From: Cacajao melanocephalus
Taxonomy: Eukaryota > Chordata > Mammalia > Primates > Pitheciidae
NCBI GenBank assembly: GCA_963573385.1
Contig: CAUYLG010033190.1
Coordinates: 1-64,000 of the forward strand
Length of the DNA: 64,000 nucleotides
Direction: 5' to 3'
Shown here: one piece after another, positions 52,787 to 62,852 of the stretch
How positions within the stretch are numbered: position 1 is the first letter of the stretch
Layout: each line of letters opens with the position of its first letter
Made by a program: the position numbers and the translations under genes
The notes under the pieces: model-generated
Seen by the model: the letters and a program-made list of their open reading frames with translations, nothing else
Databases searched by the model: none
What the model was told of the DNA's origin: nothing

Positions 52787-55700
52787 TCAACACCCGCCTG
52801 TGAGTGAGAACATGCGGTGTTTGATTTTCTGTTCTTGTGTCAGTTTGCTGACAAAAGAATGATGGTTTCCGGGTTCATCCATATCCCTACAAAGGACATG
52901 AACTCATTGTTTTTTATGGCTGCATAGTATTCCATGGTGTATATGTGCCACATTTTCCCTGACCAGTTTATCATCGATGGGCATTTGGGTTGGTTCCAAG
53001 TCTTTGCTGTTGTAAACAGTGCCACAATAAACATTCATGTGCATGTGTTCTTATAATAGAATGATTTATAATCCTTTGGATATATACCCAGTAATGGGAT
53101 TGCTGGGTCAAATGGAATTTCTATTTCTAGGTCCTTGAGGAATCGCCACACTGTCTTCCACAATGGTTGAACTAATTTACTCTCCCACCAACGGTGTTAA
53201 AGTGTTCCTATTTCTTCTCATCCTCTCCAGCATCTGTTGTCTCCCAGTTTTTTAATGATCGCCATTCTAACTGGCACGAGATGGTATCTCAATGTAGTTT
53301 TGATTTGCATTTCTCTAATGACTAGTGATGATGAGGGTTTGTTCATATGTTTGTTGGCCTCATATATGTTTTCTTTTGTAAAGTGTCTGTTCATATCCTT
53401 TGCTGACTTTTGAATGGGCTTGTTTTTTTCTTGTAAATCTGTTTTAGTTCTTTGCAGATTCTGGATATTAGCCCTTTGTCAGATGGGTAGATTGCAAAAA
53501 TTTTTTCTCATTCCGTTGGTTGCTGATTCACTCTAATGATTGTTTCTTTTGCTGTGCAGAAGCTCTGGAGTTTGATTAGGTCCCATTTGTCTATTTTGTC
53601 TTTTGTTGCCAATGCTTTTGGTGTTTTAGTCATGAAGTCCTTGCCTATGCCTCTGTCCTGAATGGGTTTGCCTGGATTTTCTTTTAGGGTTTTTATGGTG
53701 TTAGGTCTTATGTTTAAGTCTTTAATCCGTCTGGAGTTAATTTTCGTGTAAGGTGTCAGGAAGGGGTCCATTTTCTGCTTTCTGTACATGGCTAGCCAGT
53801 TTTCCCAACACCATTTCTTAAACAGGGAATCCTTTCCCCATTGCTTGTTTTTGTGAGGTTTGTCAAAGATCAGATGGTTGTAGATGTGTGGCGTTGCCTC
53901 TGAGGCCTCTCTTCTATTCCATTGTCTACATCTCTGTTTTGGTATCAGTACAATGCTGTTTTGATTACTGTAGCCTTATAGTGTAGTTTGAAGTCAGGTA
54001 GTGTGATGCCTCCTGCTCTTTTCTTTTTGCTTAGGATTGTCTTGGCTATGTGGGCTCTTTTTTGGTTCCACATGAAGTTTAAGGTGGTTTTTTCCATTTC
54101 TGTGAAGAAGGTCATTGGTAGCTTGATGGGGATATCATTAAATCTATAAATTACTTTGGGCAGTATGGCCATTTTCACAATATTGATTGTTCCTAACCAT
54201 GAGAATGGAATGTTTCTCCATCTGTTTGTGTCCTTTCTTATTTCATTGAGCAGTGGTTTGTAGTTCTCCTTGAAGATATCCTTTACATCCTTTGTTAGTT
54301 ATCTTCCCAGGTATTTTATTCTCTTTGTAGCAATTGTGAATGGGAGTTCGCTCATGATTTGGCTCTCTGTTAGTCTGTTATTGGTGTATAGGAATGCTTG
54401 TGATTTTTGCACATTGATTTTGTATCCTGAGACTTTGCTGAAGTTGCTTATCAGTTTAAGGAGATTTTGGGCTAAGATGATAGGGTCTTCTAAATATACA
54501 ATCATGTCATCTACAAATAGAGACAATTTGACATCCTCCTTTCCTAATTGAATACCTTTTATTTTTTCTTCTTGCCTACTTGCTCTGGCTTGAACTTCCA
54601 ATACTATATTGAATAGGAGTGGTGAGAGAGGGCATCCTTGTCTAGTGCCAGATTTCAAAGGGAATGCTTCCAGTTTTTGCCCATTCAGTATGATACTGGC
54701 TGTAGGTTTGTCATAAATAGCTTTTATTATTTTGAGATACATTACAGCAATACCTAGTTTATTGAGAGTTTTTTGTGTAAAGGGCTGTTGAATTTTGTCG
54801 AAGGCCTTCTCTGCATCAATTGAGATAATCATGTGGTTTTTGTCTTTGGTTCTGTTTATGTGTTGGATTATGGTTATAGACTTGTGTATGCTGAGCCATC
54901 CTTGCATCCCCGGGATGAAGCCTACTTGATCGTGATGGATAAGCTTTTTGATGTGCTGTTGCAATCGGTTTGCCAGTATTTTATTGAAGATTTTTACATC
55001 TGTGTGCATCATGGATATTGGCCTGAAGTTTTCTTTTTTTGTTGAGTCTCTGCCAGGTTTTGGTATCAGGATGATGCTGGTCTCATAAAATGATTTGGGA
55101 AGGATTCCCTCTTTTTTGATTGTTTGGAATAGTTTCAGAAGGAATGGTACCAACTCCTGTTTACACGTCTGGTAGAATTCGACTGTGAACCCGTCTGGAC
55201 CTGGACTGTTTTTGGTCGGTAGGGTATTCATTTGTGCCTCAACTTCAGCCCTTGTTATTGTTCTGTTCAAAGTTTCGACTTCTTCCTGGTTTAGGCTTGG
55301 GAGGGTACAAGTGTCCAGGAATGTATCTGTTTCTTCTGGGTTTACTGGTTTATGTGTATAGAGTTGTTTTTAGTAATCTCTGATGATAGTTTGTATTTCT
55401 GTTGAATCAGTGGTGATATACCCTTTATCATTTTTTATTGCATCTATTTGATTCTTCTCCCTTTACTTTTTTATTAATCTGGCTAGCTGTCTATTTTGTT
55501 GATCTTGTCAAAAGATCAGCTCTTAGATTTATTGATTTTTTGAAGAGCTTTTTTTTTTTTTGTCTCTATCTCCTTCAGTTCTGCTCTGATCTTAGTTATT
55601 TCTTGTCTTCTGCTAGCTTTTGAATTTTTTTTTATCTTTCTCCTCTAGCACTTTCAATTTTGATGATAGGGTGTTGATTTTAGATCTTTCATTGCTTCTC

Positions 55701-56615
55701 ACGTGGGCATTTATTGCTATGAATTTCCCTCTATACATTGCTTTAAATGTATCCCAGAGATTCTGGTATGTTGTGTCTTTGTTCTCAGTTTCGAAGAACA
55801 TCTTTATTTCTGCCTTCATTTCATCATTTATCCAGTGGACATTCACGAGCCAGTTGTTCAGTTTCCATGAAGCTGTGTTGTTCTGAGTTAGTTTCTTAAT
55901 TCTGAGTTCTAATTTGATTGCCCTTTGGTCTGAGAGACTCTTTATTATGATTTCCGTTCTTTTGCATTTGCTGAGGAATGATTTACTTCCAATTATGTGG
56001 TCACTTTTAGAGTATGTGCAATATGGTGCTGAGAAGAATGTATATTTGATAGATTTGGGGTGGAGAGTTTTGTAGATGTCTATTAGGTCTGCTGGGTCCC
56101 AATCAGAGTTCAAGTACTGGATATCCTTGTTAATTTTCTGTCTCATTGATCTGTCTAATGTTGACTGTGGCATGTTAAAGTCTCTCACTATTATTGTGTG
56201 GGAGTCTAAGTCTCTTTATAGGTCATTAAGAACTCGCTTTATGTATCTGGGTGCTCTTGTATTGGGTGCATATATATTTAGGATAGTTAGCTATTATTGT
56301 TGCATTAATCTCTTTACCATTATGTAACACCCTTCTTTGTCTCCTTTGATCTTTGTTGCTTTAAAGTCTGTTTTCTCAGAGATTAGGATTGCAACCGCTG
56401 CTTGTTTTTGTTCTGCATTTGCTTGATAAATCTTCCTCCACCCTTTTATTTTGAGTCTATATGTGTATTTTCACATGACATGGGTCTCCTGAATACAGCA
56501 CACTGATGGGTCTTGACTTCTTATCCAATTTGCCAGCCTGTTGTCTTTTGATTGGAGCATTTAGCCCATTTACATTTAAGGTTAATATTGTTATGTGTGA
56601 GTTTGATCCTGCCAT
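52787..56615 (-). pseudogene. L1 ORF2 (endonuclease-reverse transcriptase), inactivated
   Basis: It runs from the ATG at 56613-56615 to the usual stop position (tca at 52787-52789), 3829 nt against about 3.83 kb for an intact ORF2. It survives as separate open stretches: endonuclease C-terminal half and linker (55613-56188), reverse transcriptase (54299-55270), and three C-terminal pieces (53945-54178, 53508-53789, 52840-53034). The RT active-site FADD motif reads FVDD (54506-54517). Several stops and frameshifts separate the pieces, and there is a premature stop near the C-terminus (52840). L1 ORF2 normally nicks target DNA and copies L1 RNA; this copy cannot make the full protein. Confidence 0.93.
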
Positions 56616-56681
56616 TTTGATATTAGCTAGTTGTTTTTCCCATTAGTTGCTGCAATTTCTTCATTGGGTCAATGGTCTTTA

Positions 56682-57707
56682 CTATTTGGTTTGCTTTTGG
56701 AGTGGCTGGTACTGGTTGTTCCTTTCTATGTTTAGTGTTTCTTTCAGGAGTTCTTGTAAGGAAGGCCTGGTGGTGATGAAATCTCTGAGCAATTGCTTGT
56801 CCATAAAGGATTTTATTTCTCCTTCACTTATGAAGCTTAGTTTGGCTGGATATGAAATTCTAGGTTGAAAGTTCTTTTCTTTAACAATGTTGAATATTGG
56901 CCACCACTGTCTCTGGCTTGTGGGGTTTCTGCTGAGAGATCCACTGTGAGTGATTCTGATGGGTTTCCCTGTGTGGGTAACCTGACGTTTCTCTATGGCT
57001 GTCCTTAGCATATTATTCCTTCATTTCAACCCTGGTGAATCTGACGATTATGTGCCTTGGGGTTGCTCTTCTTGAGGAATATCTCTGTGGTGTTCTCTGT
57101 ATTTCCTGAACTTGCATGTTGGCCTCCCTTGCTAGGTTGGAGAAGTTCTCCTGAATAATATCCTGGAGAGTGTTTTCCAGCTTGGATTCATTGTCTCTGT
57201 CACATTCAGGTACACTTATCAAATGTAGATTAGGTCTTTTCACATAATGCCATATTGCTTGGAGGCTTTGTTCATTTCTTTTCACTCTTTTTTCTGTAAT
57301 CTTTCCTTCTCATTTTATTTCATTGAGTTGATCTTCAGTCTCTGATATCCTTTCTTCTGCCTGATTGATTCGGCTATTGAAACTTTTGTAGGCTTCACGA
57401 AGTTCTCGTGCTGTGTTTTTCAGCTCCATCAGGTCATTTATATTCTTCTCAAGCTGTTTATTCTAGTTAGCATTTCATCAAACCTTTTTTCAAAGTTCTT
57501 AGTTTCTTTGCATTGGGTTAGCACATGTTCTTTTAGCTCAGAGAAGTTTGTTATTACCCACCTTCTGAAGCCTGTTTCTATCAGTTCATCTGATTCATGC
57601 TCCATCCATCTTTGATCCCTAACTGGTGAGGAGTTGTGATCCCTTGGAGGAGGAGAGGCTTTCTGCTTTTTGGTGTTTTCATCCTTTTTGCACTGGTTTC
57701 TTCCCAT
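56682..57707 (-). pseudogene. L1 ORF1 (RNA-binding chaperone), inactivated
   Basis: The start ATG is at 57705-57707 (protein begins MGRNQCKKDENTKKQ) and the stop at 56682-56684, 1026 nt against about 1.02 kb for an intact ORF1. Open pieces: the N-terminal region (57438-57707), part of the RRM-like region (57013-57285) and the C-terminal domain (56682-57011). Near 57011-57015 a TAA and a 1-nt frameshift sit together where the intact gene has an A-run; another break lies between 57285 and 57438. An in-frame extension upstream to 57809 is 5'UTR. Confidence 0.92.
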
Positions 57708-58804
57708 CTTCGTGGCTTTATCTACCTGTGGTCTTTGTAGTTGGTGACTTTCAGGTGGGGTCTCGGAGTGGATGTCCTTTTTGTTGATGTTGAAGCTATG
57801 TCTTTCCATTTCTTAGTTTTTCTTCTAACAGTCAGGCCCCTCTGCTGCAGGACTGCTGGAGGTCCACTCCAGATCCTGCTTGCCTGGGGATCACCCATGC
57901 AGGCTGCAGAACAGTAAGGGTTGCTGCTGGTTTCTTCTTCTGTTATCTTCTTCCTAGAAGGGTACCTGCCAAATGTTGGCCTGAGCTCTCCTTTATGAGG
58001 TGTCTATTTGGGTTTATAGGGGTCGGGGAGCTGCTTGAGGAGACAGTCTGTCCCTTATAGTAGCACAAGTGCTGTGCTGGGAGTTCCGTTGTTTGGTGCA
58101 GAGCTGCTGGGTAGGTACATTTAAGTCTACTTCAGCAGAACTCAAAACCACCTCTTTTCCCAGGTGCTCTGTCCTATGAATGTCGGGCTTTATTTATAAG
58201 TTCCTGACATGCTGCTGCCTTTTTTCATAGATGCCCTGCCCAGCATGGAGCTAGTGTAGTCACAGTCTGCCAGCAGAGGCATTGCTGAGCTGCCTCAGGC
58301 TCTGCCCAGCTGCTGTGTGAACTTCCTTGAGGTGTTGTTTATAGAGGTACAGTTAGAACTGCCTGGGTATTGGCGGACTGCCTTGGTAGTGGCAGATCCT
58401 CTTCCCCACAATGAGCTGGACCATCCCAGTTCCAGCTGTACTTGCTGCGATACTCTCAATCCACAGCATTTCAGATTGCTTGTTTTGTGGGGTGGTATCT
58501 GCTGAGTCAGATCACCCAGCTCCCTGTCTCAGCCCTGACCTTTCAGTTGAATGGGCAGCTCTGTCTCCCAGTCATTCCAGGTGCCAGTTAAAATGGACAC
58601 CTAGACTTGTTTTTCTGTGTGCCAACCCATGGCACCGGCTGAAATATCTGTGCAAAACTCGTGGTACTTTTCAGCCCAGGAATCTCCTGGTCTGTGGGCA
58701 GTGAAAACTTGTTTGGAAATGCAGTGATCCTTAACTCTCTGCATTGTTATTGCTGGGAACTGCACTCCAGAGCTATTTCTATTTTGCCATCTTGGATCCG
58801 CCTA
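57708..58804 (-). promoter_or_regulatory. L1 5'UTR with degraded promoter and YY1-like site
   Basis: About 1.1 kb of 5'UTR, GC-richer than its surroundings. The first bases keep a YY1-type ccaagatggc (58786-58795, minus strand), which positions L1 transcription start. In younger L1s an antisense promoter in this region fires away from the element; here that direction is + and leads toward exon 7. Activity in this old copy is unknown. Confidence 0.7.
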
Positions 58805-60017
58805 CTTTCTTTTTTAAACAAAGCAATCTAATAGAAGAATACAGAGTTGGGACTCTTACATTTAAAAAAATAATGTTCTGTCAGCAACGTATTAGAGTGA
58901 TAAATGTACATTGAGTGGAACTTTAAAAAAGAAAAAAAAATTTCTATTACAATGGAGCGGCATCCTAAAAAACAGCATCCTATTGTTTGTCCTCCATGGA
59001 ATATGTGCCATGAAAATGTACTGAAATAATGTTTTAACAAAGCTGTGGTAGATCAGAATAGGTAAAAATTTATTTCAGTTGGTATTAAACAAATCCAGTG
59101 CCATTTCACAGGATATTCAATTTACTTTAAAAAAATTGTTGCCTTTTTATTGATTTGGTGACAAAGTTAGTGAAAACTTTTATAGGATGGAATAGTAGGA
59201 CAATTGTTTTAGGCAAAATCAATAGCCCTGTCTGTAGGTATCAGATGTCAGAATAGACAATGGTTTGAGTTCAGATGAGCTTGAAGAATCAGATGTCTTA
59301 AAAGTCAAGCATGTAAAATTCCAAAGACTGAGCTAGTTTAAGGAATGACCCTGTGGAGCAGAAACTAGAGTGAACTTAATTCTACAATATACGCTATTTG
59401 CTAACATGAAATCACAGCCAGAACACCTAAAATCACAGCAGTTTTTTCTTGCAGTACTTATAAGGAACAGATTTGAAATGTAATCAGCTTTTCCTGTCAT
59501 CACAGTGCAGGAGCATAATCCCTGTTTTTATCACGTCTTCTAATTGCATTAAAGCAATTAACGAGTAATTCTATTGCCTGCATAGTCTTTTCTTAATAAT
59601 GCCACATTGGAGGTACATTTCCAAAAAGGTTTTAAATGATTTAATTTTTGTTATGAAACATTGAAGTGGAAAGTTTGTACTAAATGAGTGAGCCAAGGAA
59701 ATATGTGGTCAAAGTGGCAAATGAAATGAGGAGGAAGAGTTAGATAGATGAAGCTTTAACTGATGGCCAAGCCCATGGTAGCGATTTGGGTTTCATCAAA
59801 AAAGAAAAAAAATGTTAAATTTGCTTTTTGTACAATTAATTTCCTTTCATGTTTTTTAAAAAATTATTTTGCCCATGTAAAACAAAAATGAGGAGACGCA
59901 ATAGAGGAATAGAAAAATAGGACAAAAAGAGTTAGGAAAGGAAGAATTCTGCATGCTTTTAAGATATTTAACCAATTTTATATCAGATCTATATTCTAGT
60001 TTACATTTTACACTGTA
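58805..60017. other. Unique intron sequence between the L1 and mariner
   Basis: No gene or repeat recognised; AT-rich. Confidence 0.55.
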
Positions 60018-61302
60018 TGAGGGACCTTCAAAAAGTTCATGAAGAATGTGTTTTATAAAAAAAACTATGTATGATTTCAACAATTTTTTCCACCAAAATA
60101 AACTCATACTAACTCATTTTAACATGTCTGAATAGGATTTAGTCTGAGACACTAAGAAAGATAAAACAGTTTGAAGAATTTCTATCAGCAATGTGAATTC
60201 TGAGAAAAATGAAGCAGGAACAAATATCAAATTTATGGTGAAGATTGGGTAGAAGAATGGTGAAATCATAGATGCTTTATAAAAGGCTTATAGGGACAAT
60301 GCCTAGAAATCAGCCCTTTATAAGTAGATAAATCATTTAAGTTAGGGATGAGATGATGTCAAAGATGAAGCTCAAGGAAGCAGACCATCCACATCAATTT
60401 GTGAGGAAAACAATTAATCTTGTTCTTGTCTTAATTGAAAAGGACTGACGATTGATAGCACGAACAATAGCCAACACCATAGACATCTCAATTGGTTTAG
60501 CTTACACAGTTCTGACTAAAAAATTAAAGTTGAGCAAATTTTCCACTTGATAAGTCCCAAAATTGTTGCTCCTCAATCAACGGCAGATAAAATCAGAGCT
60601 TTCAATAAACATTTTTTAAACAATTGACATCAAGATCCTGAAGCATTTTTCCAGAGAATTGTAGAAGGAGATGGAACATGGCTTTACCAATATGATCCCT
60701 AAGACAAAGCACAATAAAAGCAATGGCTACCAAGAGGTGGAATTAATGAGTCAAAGCAAAATTGGACCAATCAGGAGCAAAGGTTATGGCAATAGTGTTT
60801 GGGGATTCTCAAGACATTTTGTCTGTTAACTGTCCAGAAGGCCAAAGAATGATGGCTACTTATTGTAAGAGTGTTTTAAGAAAGTTGGCCAAAGCTTTAG
60901 CAGAACAATACCCAGGAAAGCTTCACCAGAAAGTCCTTCTCCACCACAATACTACTCCTGCTCATTGCTCTTATTAAACAAGGGCAATTTTTGCAAGAGT
61001 TTGCATGGGAAATCATTAGGCATCTATGTTACAGTCCTGATTTGGCTCTTTCTGACTCCTTTTTGTTTCCTAATCTTAAAAAAATTGTAAGGGACACTTA
61101 TTTTTCTTCACTTAATAATTTAAAAAAGTGTATTGACATAAATTCCCAGAACCCTCAGTTCTTTAGAGGTGGACTAAATGGCTGGTATCCTGGCTTACAA
61201 AAATTTCTTGAACGATGGAGCTTTGTTGAGAAATAAAGTTTATATATTTTTATTTTTTATATTTTAACTCAATTTTTCCATGAACTTTTTGGAGTCCCCT
61301 CA
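60018..61302 (+). mobile_element. Hsmar2-like mariner, nearly complete (1285 bp)
   Basis: Ends are imperfect inverted repeats: tgagggaccttcaaaaagtt on the left and aactttttggagtcccctca on the right. TA dinucleotides flank both ends (60016-60017 and 61303-61304), as for mariner insertion. The length of about 1.3 kb equals an intact element. Internal sequence encodes a broken mariner transposase on the + strand. Confidence 0.92.
60192..61236 (+). pseudogene. Mariner transposase (Hsmar2-type), inactivated
   Basis: Length about 1045 nt matches a ~345-residue mariner transposase. The first catalytic Asp is kept in the EGDGTW context (GAT 60670-60672). The second is Asn (AAT 60948-60950, in HHN-TTPAH). 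The third is kept in SPDLALSD (GAC 61054-61056). In-frame stops occur at 60700-60702 and 60975-60977, and a frameshift lies just before 60991. The last part, to KFLERWSFVEK, is open to TAA at 61234-61236. Dead as an enzyme. Confidence 0.9.
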
Positions 61303-62049
61303 TATTTTAAAGTAAGAGAACATTACACAGTATTTTTTTTAATTGTTTTAAAATTATTTCTTTTTCTATAAAAATTTTCTCTTCCTAGCTTGATTCTATA
61401 GTTGTGGCTTTTAAAATTGGATCCTGGCTACTTTCAATCCCCAAATATTTATCAGAATGTAATGTAACACAATGATAAGTATAAGATTTTATATGTAAAC
61501 ACACACATATTTATTTACATATGTACACACTTCTGTATAAAATACACATACATATCTATAATCTTATACATAAGATTATACACTGTGAAGATATAATATC
61601 TTCACTGTGGGTTTGTGTGTAGATTCACACTCAGACTTTCACACTGTGAAAATCATTATGTCATTTCATTTTATGTTAAGGGTTTTTCAGAGAGCTTTTA
61701 TTCTACACTATCTCTTTCTTCAATTCTCACATTATGCCTAATCTTGGAAAGACTTTCTCTCTTGGAGTATTTTAATAAAAGACCCCTAGAACAGCATACC
61801 CTTCATCTTTTCTTAAGAGCTTGTAGATTATGCTGACTCCTATTACCTAAAGACATGTCTAATTGAAACCTTACAAATACCATGTCAGGTTCTAATAGCT
61901 GGAAATAGCTGGAAGTAATAATAGAGCAACAGGAAGAAGCAGTTTTATATTTTAAGTTAAATAATTAAAATTCAGAATTTACTTTGATATGTTAGTGTTA
62001 AAGTTAAATAGAGTTTATGATATAAAATGAGGCATAATGAAAATATATT
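61303..62049. other. Intron sequence with AT-rich palindromes
   Basis: Mostly unique. An alternating TATACA-rich segment at 61480-61556 leads into two adjoining palindromes (61557-61580 and 61581-61609). Confidence 0.65.
61557..61609. repeat. Two back-to-back palindromes
   Basis: The first has 10-bp arms tataatctta / taagattata around a 4-nt loop. The second has 14-nt arms cactgtgaagatat / atatcttcactgtg with one mismatch around a central A or AA. Both can extrude as hairpins. Confidence 0.9.
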
Positions 62050-62280
62050 AAATTGGGTATTAAAAGACCTAAATACTTGTCCAAACATCACTATTTATTT
62101 GCTCTATGACCATGAGCAAGACAGCTTTTCAGCCTCACTCATCATCAGCTGAAATGTTTGCTTATTAATATCTTGCTGTCTACCTCCTCATGGTGCTGTC
62201 AGGATGAGATACATGAAAATATTGTGTAAACAGTACAGTCTGTAAAAGTTACTATTGTAAGTAATAGTTAATGTGTGCCA
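62050..62280 (+). mobile_element. MIR, plus strand
   Basis: tttgctctatgaccatgagc, aagacagcttttcagcctca, tcaggatgagatacatgaaa match MIR core to tail. Confidence 0.6.
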
Positions 62281-62450
62281 GTCAGTGTATTAAGCATTTA
62301 TATCATTCTTACAACAAGTCTAGTGACATAGGCAGTATTAATATTCTGCTTTTATAGATCAAGGGGTTGAGGCTGAGCAAGTGTAAGACACCCGCATGAG
62401 AGAGAAAGGTAAGATTTGAATCCAGGTTGGTTTGAGGCTAGAACAAATCC
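62281..62450 (-). mobile_element. MIR, minus strand
   Basis: ttcttacaacaagtctagtg, gacataggcagtattaatat, tagatcaaggggttgaggct, ttgaatccaggttggtttga are reverse-complement MIR. It follows the previous MIR tail to tail. Confidence 0.65.
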
Positions 62451-62637
62451 TCATAATTGCATCACTTTCATTATTTATCAGAATAATAATCACTACATAG
62501 CATTATGTGTGAACCAGTTGAGGCAGTAAAAGGACAGTTCTCTTTATTATTGTATCTGAATTCTAAACGTGAAAACAAAATGACATTTGTTTTTCATAAA
62601 AGTGGAATGCCATGGAGTTCTAACCATACAAATGTGT

Positions 62638-62650
62638 TCTTCCCTTAGAG
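62638..62650 (+). promoter_or_regulatory. CTNNA3: 3' splice site with tandem AG (AGAG) before exon 7
   Basis: The tract TTCTTCCCTTAGAG offers two AG dinucleotides 2 nt apart, at 62647-62648 and 62649-62650. Only one choice can keep frame with the upstream exon. Paralogue alignment favours the distal AG (exon from 62651). Scanning models would favour the proximal one, so transcript data are needed for a firm boundary. Confidence 0.75.
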
Positions 62651-62852
62651 TTTAATTGTCCTGAATCCACTCACAGTGACTGAGGAGGAAATAAGACCAT
62701 CGCTAGAGAAACGTCTTGAAGCCATTATCAGTGGCGCTGCTCTGCTGGCAGACTCTTCATGCACGAGGGACTTCCACCGGGAGCGGATTATCGCTGAATG
62801 CAATGCCATTCGCCAGGCTCTTCAGGATCTGCTTTCAGAGTACATGAACAAT
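62651..62852 (+). CDS. CTNNA3: CTNNA3 (alpha-T-catenin) internal exon, probably exon 7
   Basis: The exon reads through without a stop. It includes LIVLNPLTVTEEEIRPSLEK, then a stretch shared by alpha-catenins (IISGAALLADSSCTRD, AECNAIRQALQDLLSEYMNN). NPLTVTEEEIRP and the isoleucines at positions where alpha-E and alpha-N have valine favour CTNNA3 over CTNNA1/CTNNA2. Alpha-T-catenin links cadherin-beta-catenin/plakoglobin to actin at adherens junctions and cardiac area composita. This segment begins the M domain and carries the vinculin-binding helix; the leucine equivalent to alpha-E L344 is kept (codon 62820-62822). The 3' splice site is pyrimidine-rich and ends TTAGAG; the 5' site is AAT|gtaagt, phase 0. 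I start at 62651 (second AG) because a split Asn codon gives a gap-free alignment with the CTNNA1 FDN-KIIL region. Use of the first AG would start at 62649 with AGT (Ser). The flanking exons are outside the window. Confidence 0.93.

Larger units (their letters stand above)
52528..58804 (-). mobile_element. Near-full-length primate L1 (older L1PA or L1PB), minus strand, broken
   Basis: About 6.3 kb. The left end holds the reversed A-rich tail and 3'UTR (ggttttggggtacatgtgaa); the right end reaches the first bases of the 5'UTR (gccatcttggatccgcc). All parts are present in order: 3'UTR, ORF2, ORF1, 5'UTR of about 1.1 kb. Both ORFs carry stops and frameshifts, so it cannot mobilise on its own. 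The ORF1 N-terminus is of the older primate type rather than L1PA1-PA5; the subfamily is not fixed. I found no clear target duplication. It lies antisense to CTNNA3. Confidence 0.93.

Noticed and set aside
54299..55270. 323-aa minus ORF as a host gene
   Set aside because: It is the reverse-transcriptase domain of a broken L1 ORF2, in frame order with the rest of the element.
55613..56188. 191-aa minus ORF as a host gene
   Set aside because: It matches the L1 ORF2 endonuclease C-terminal part and linker.
60762..61236. Plus ORFs as a domesticated transposase
   Set aside because: Two stops, a frameshift and a lost catalytic Asp break the frame; terminal repeats and TA flanks show an ordinary dead mariner.
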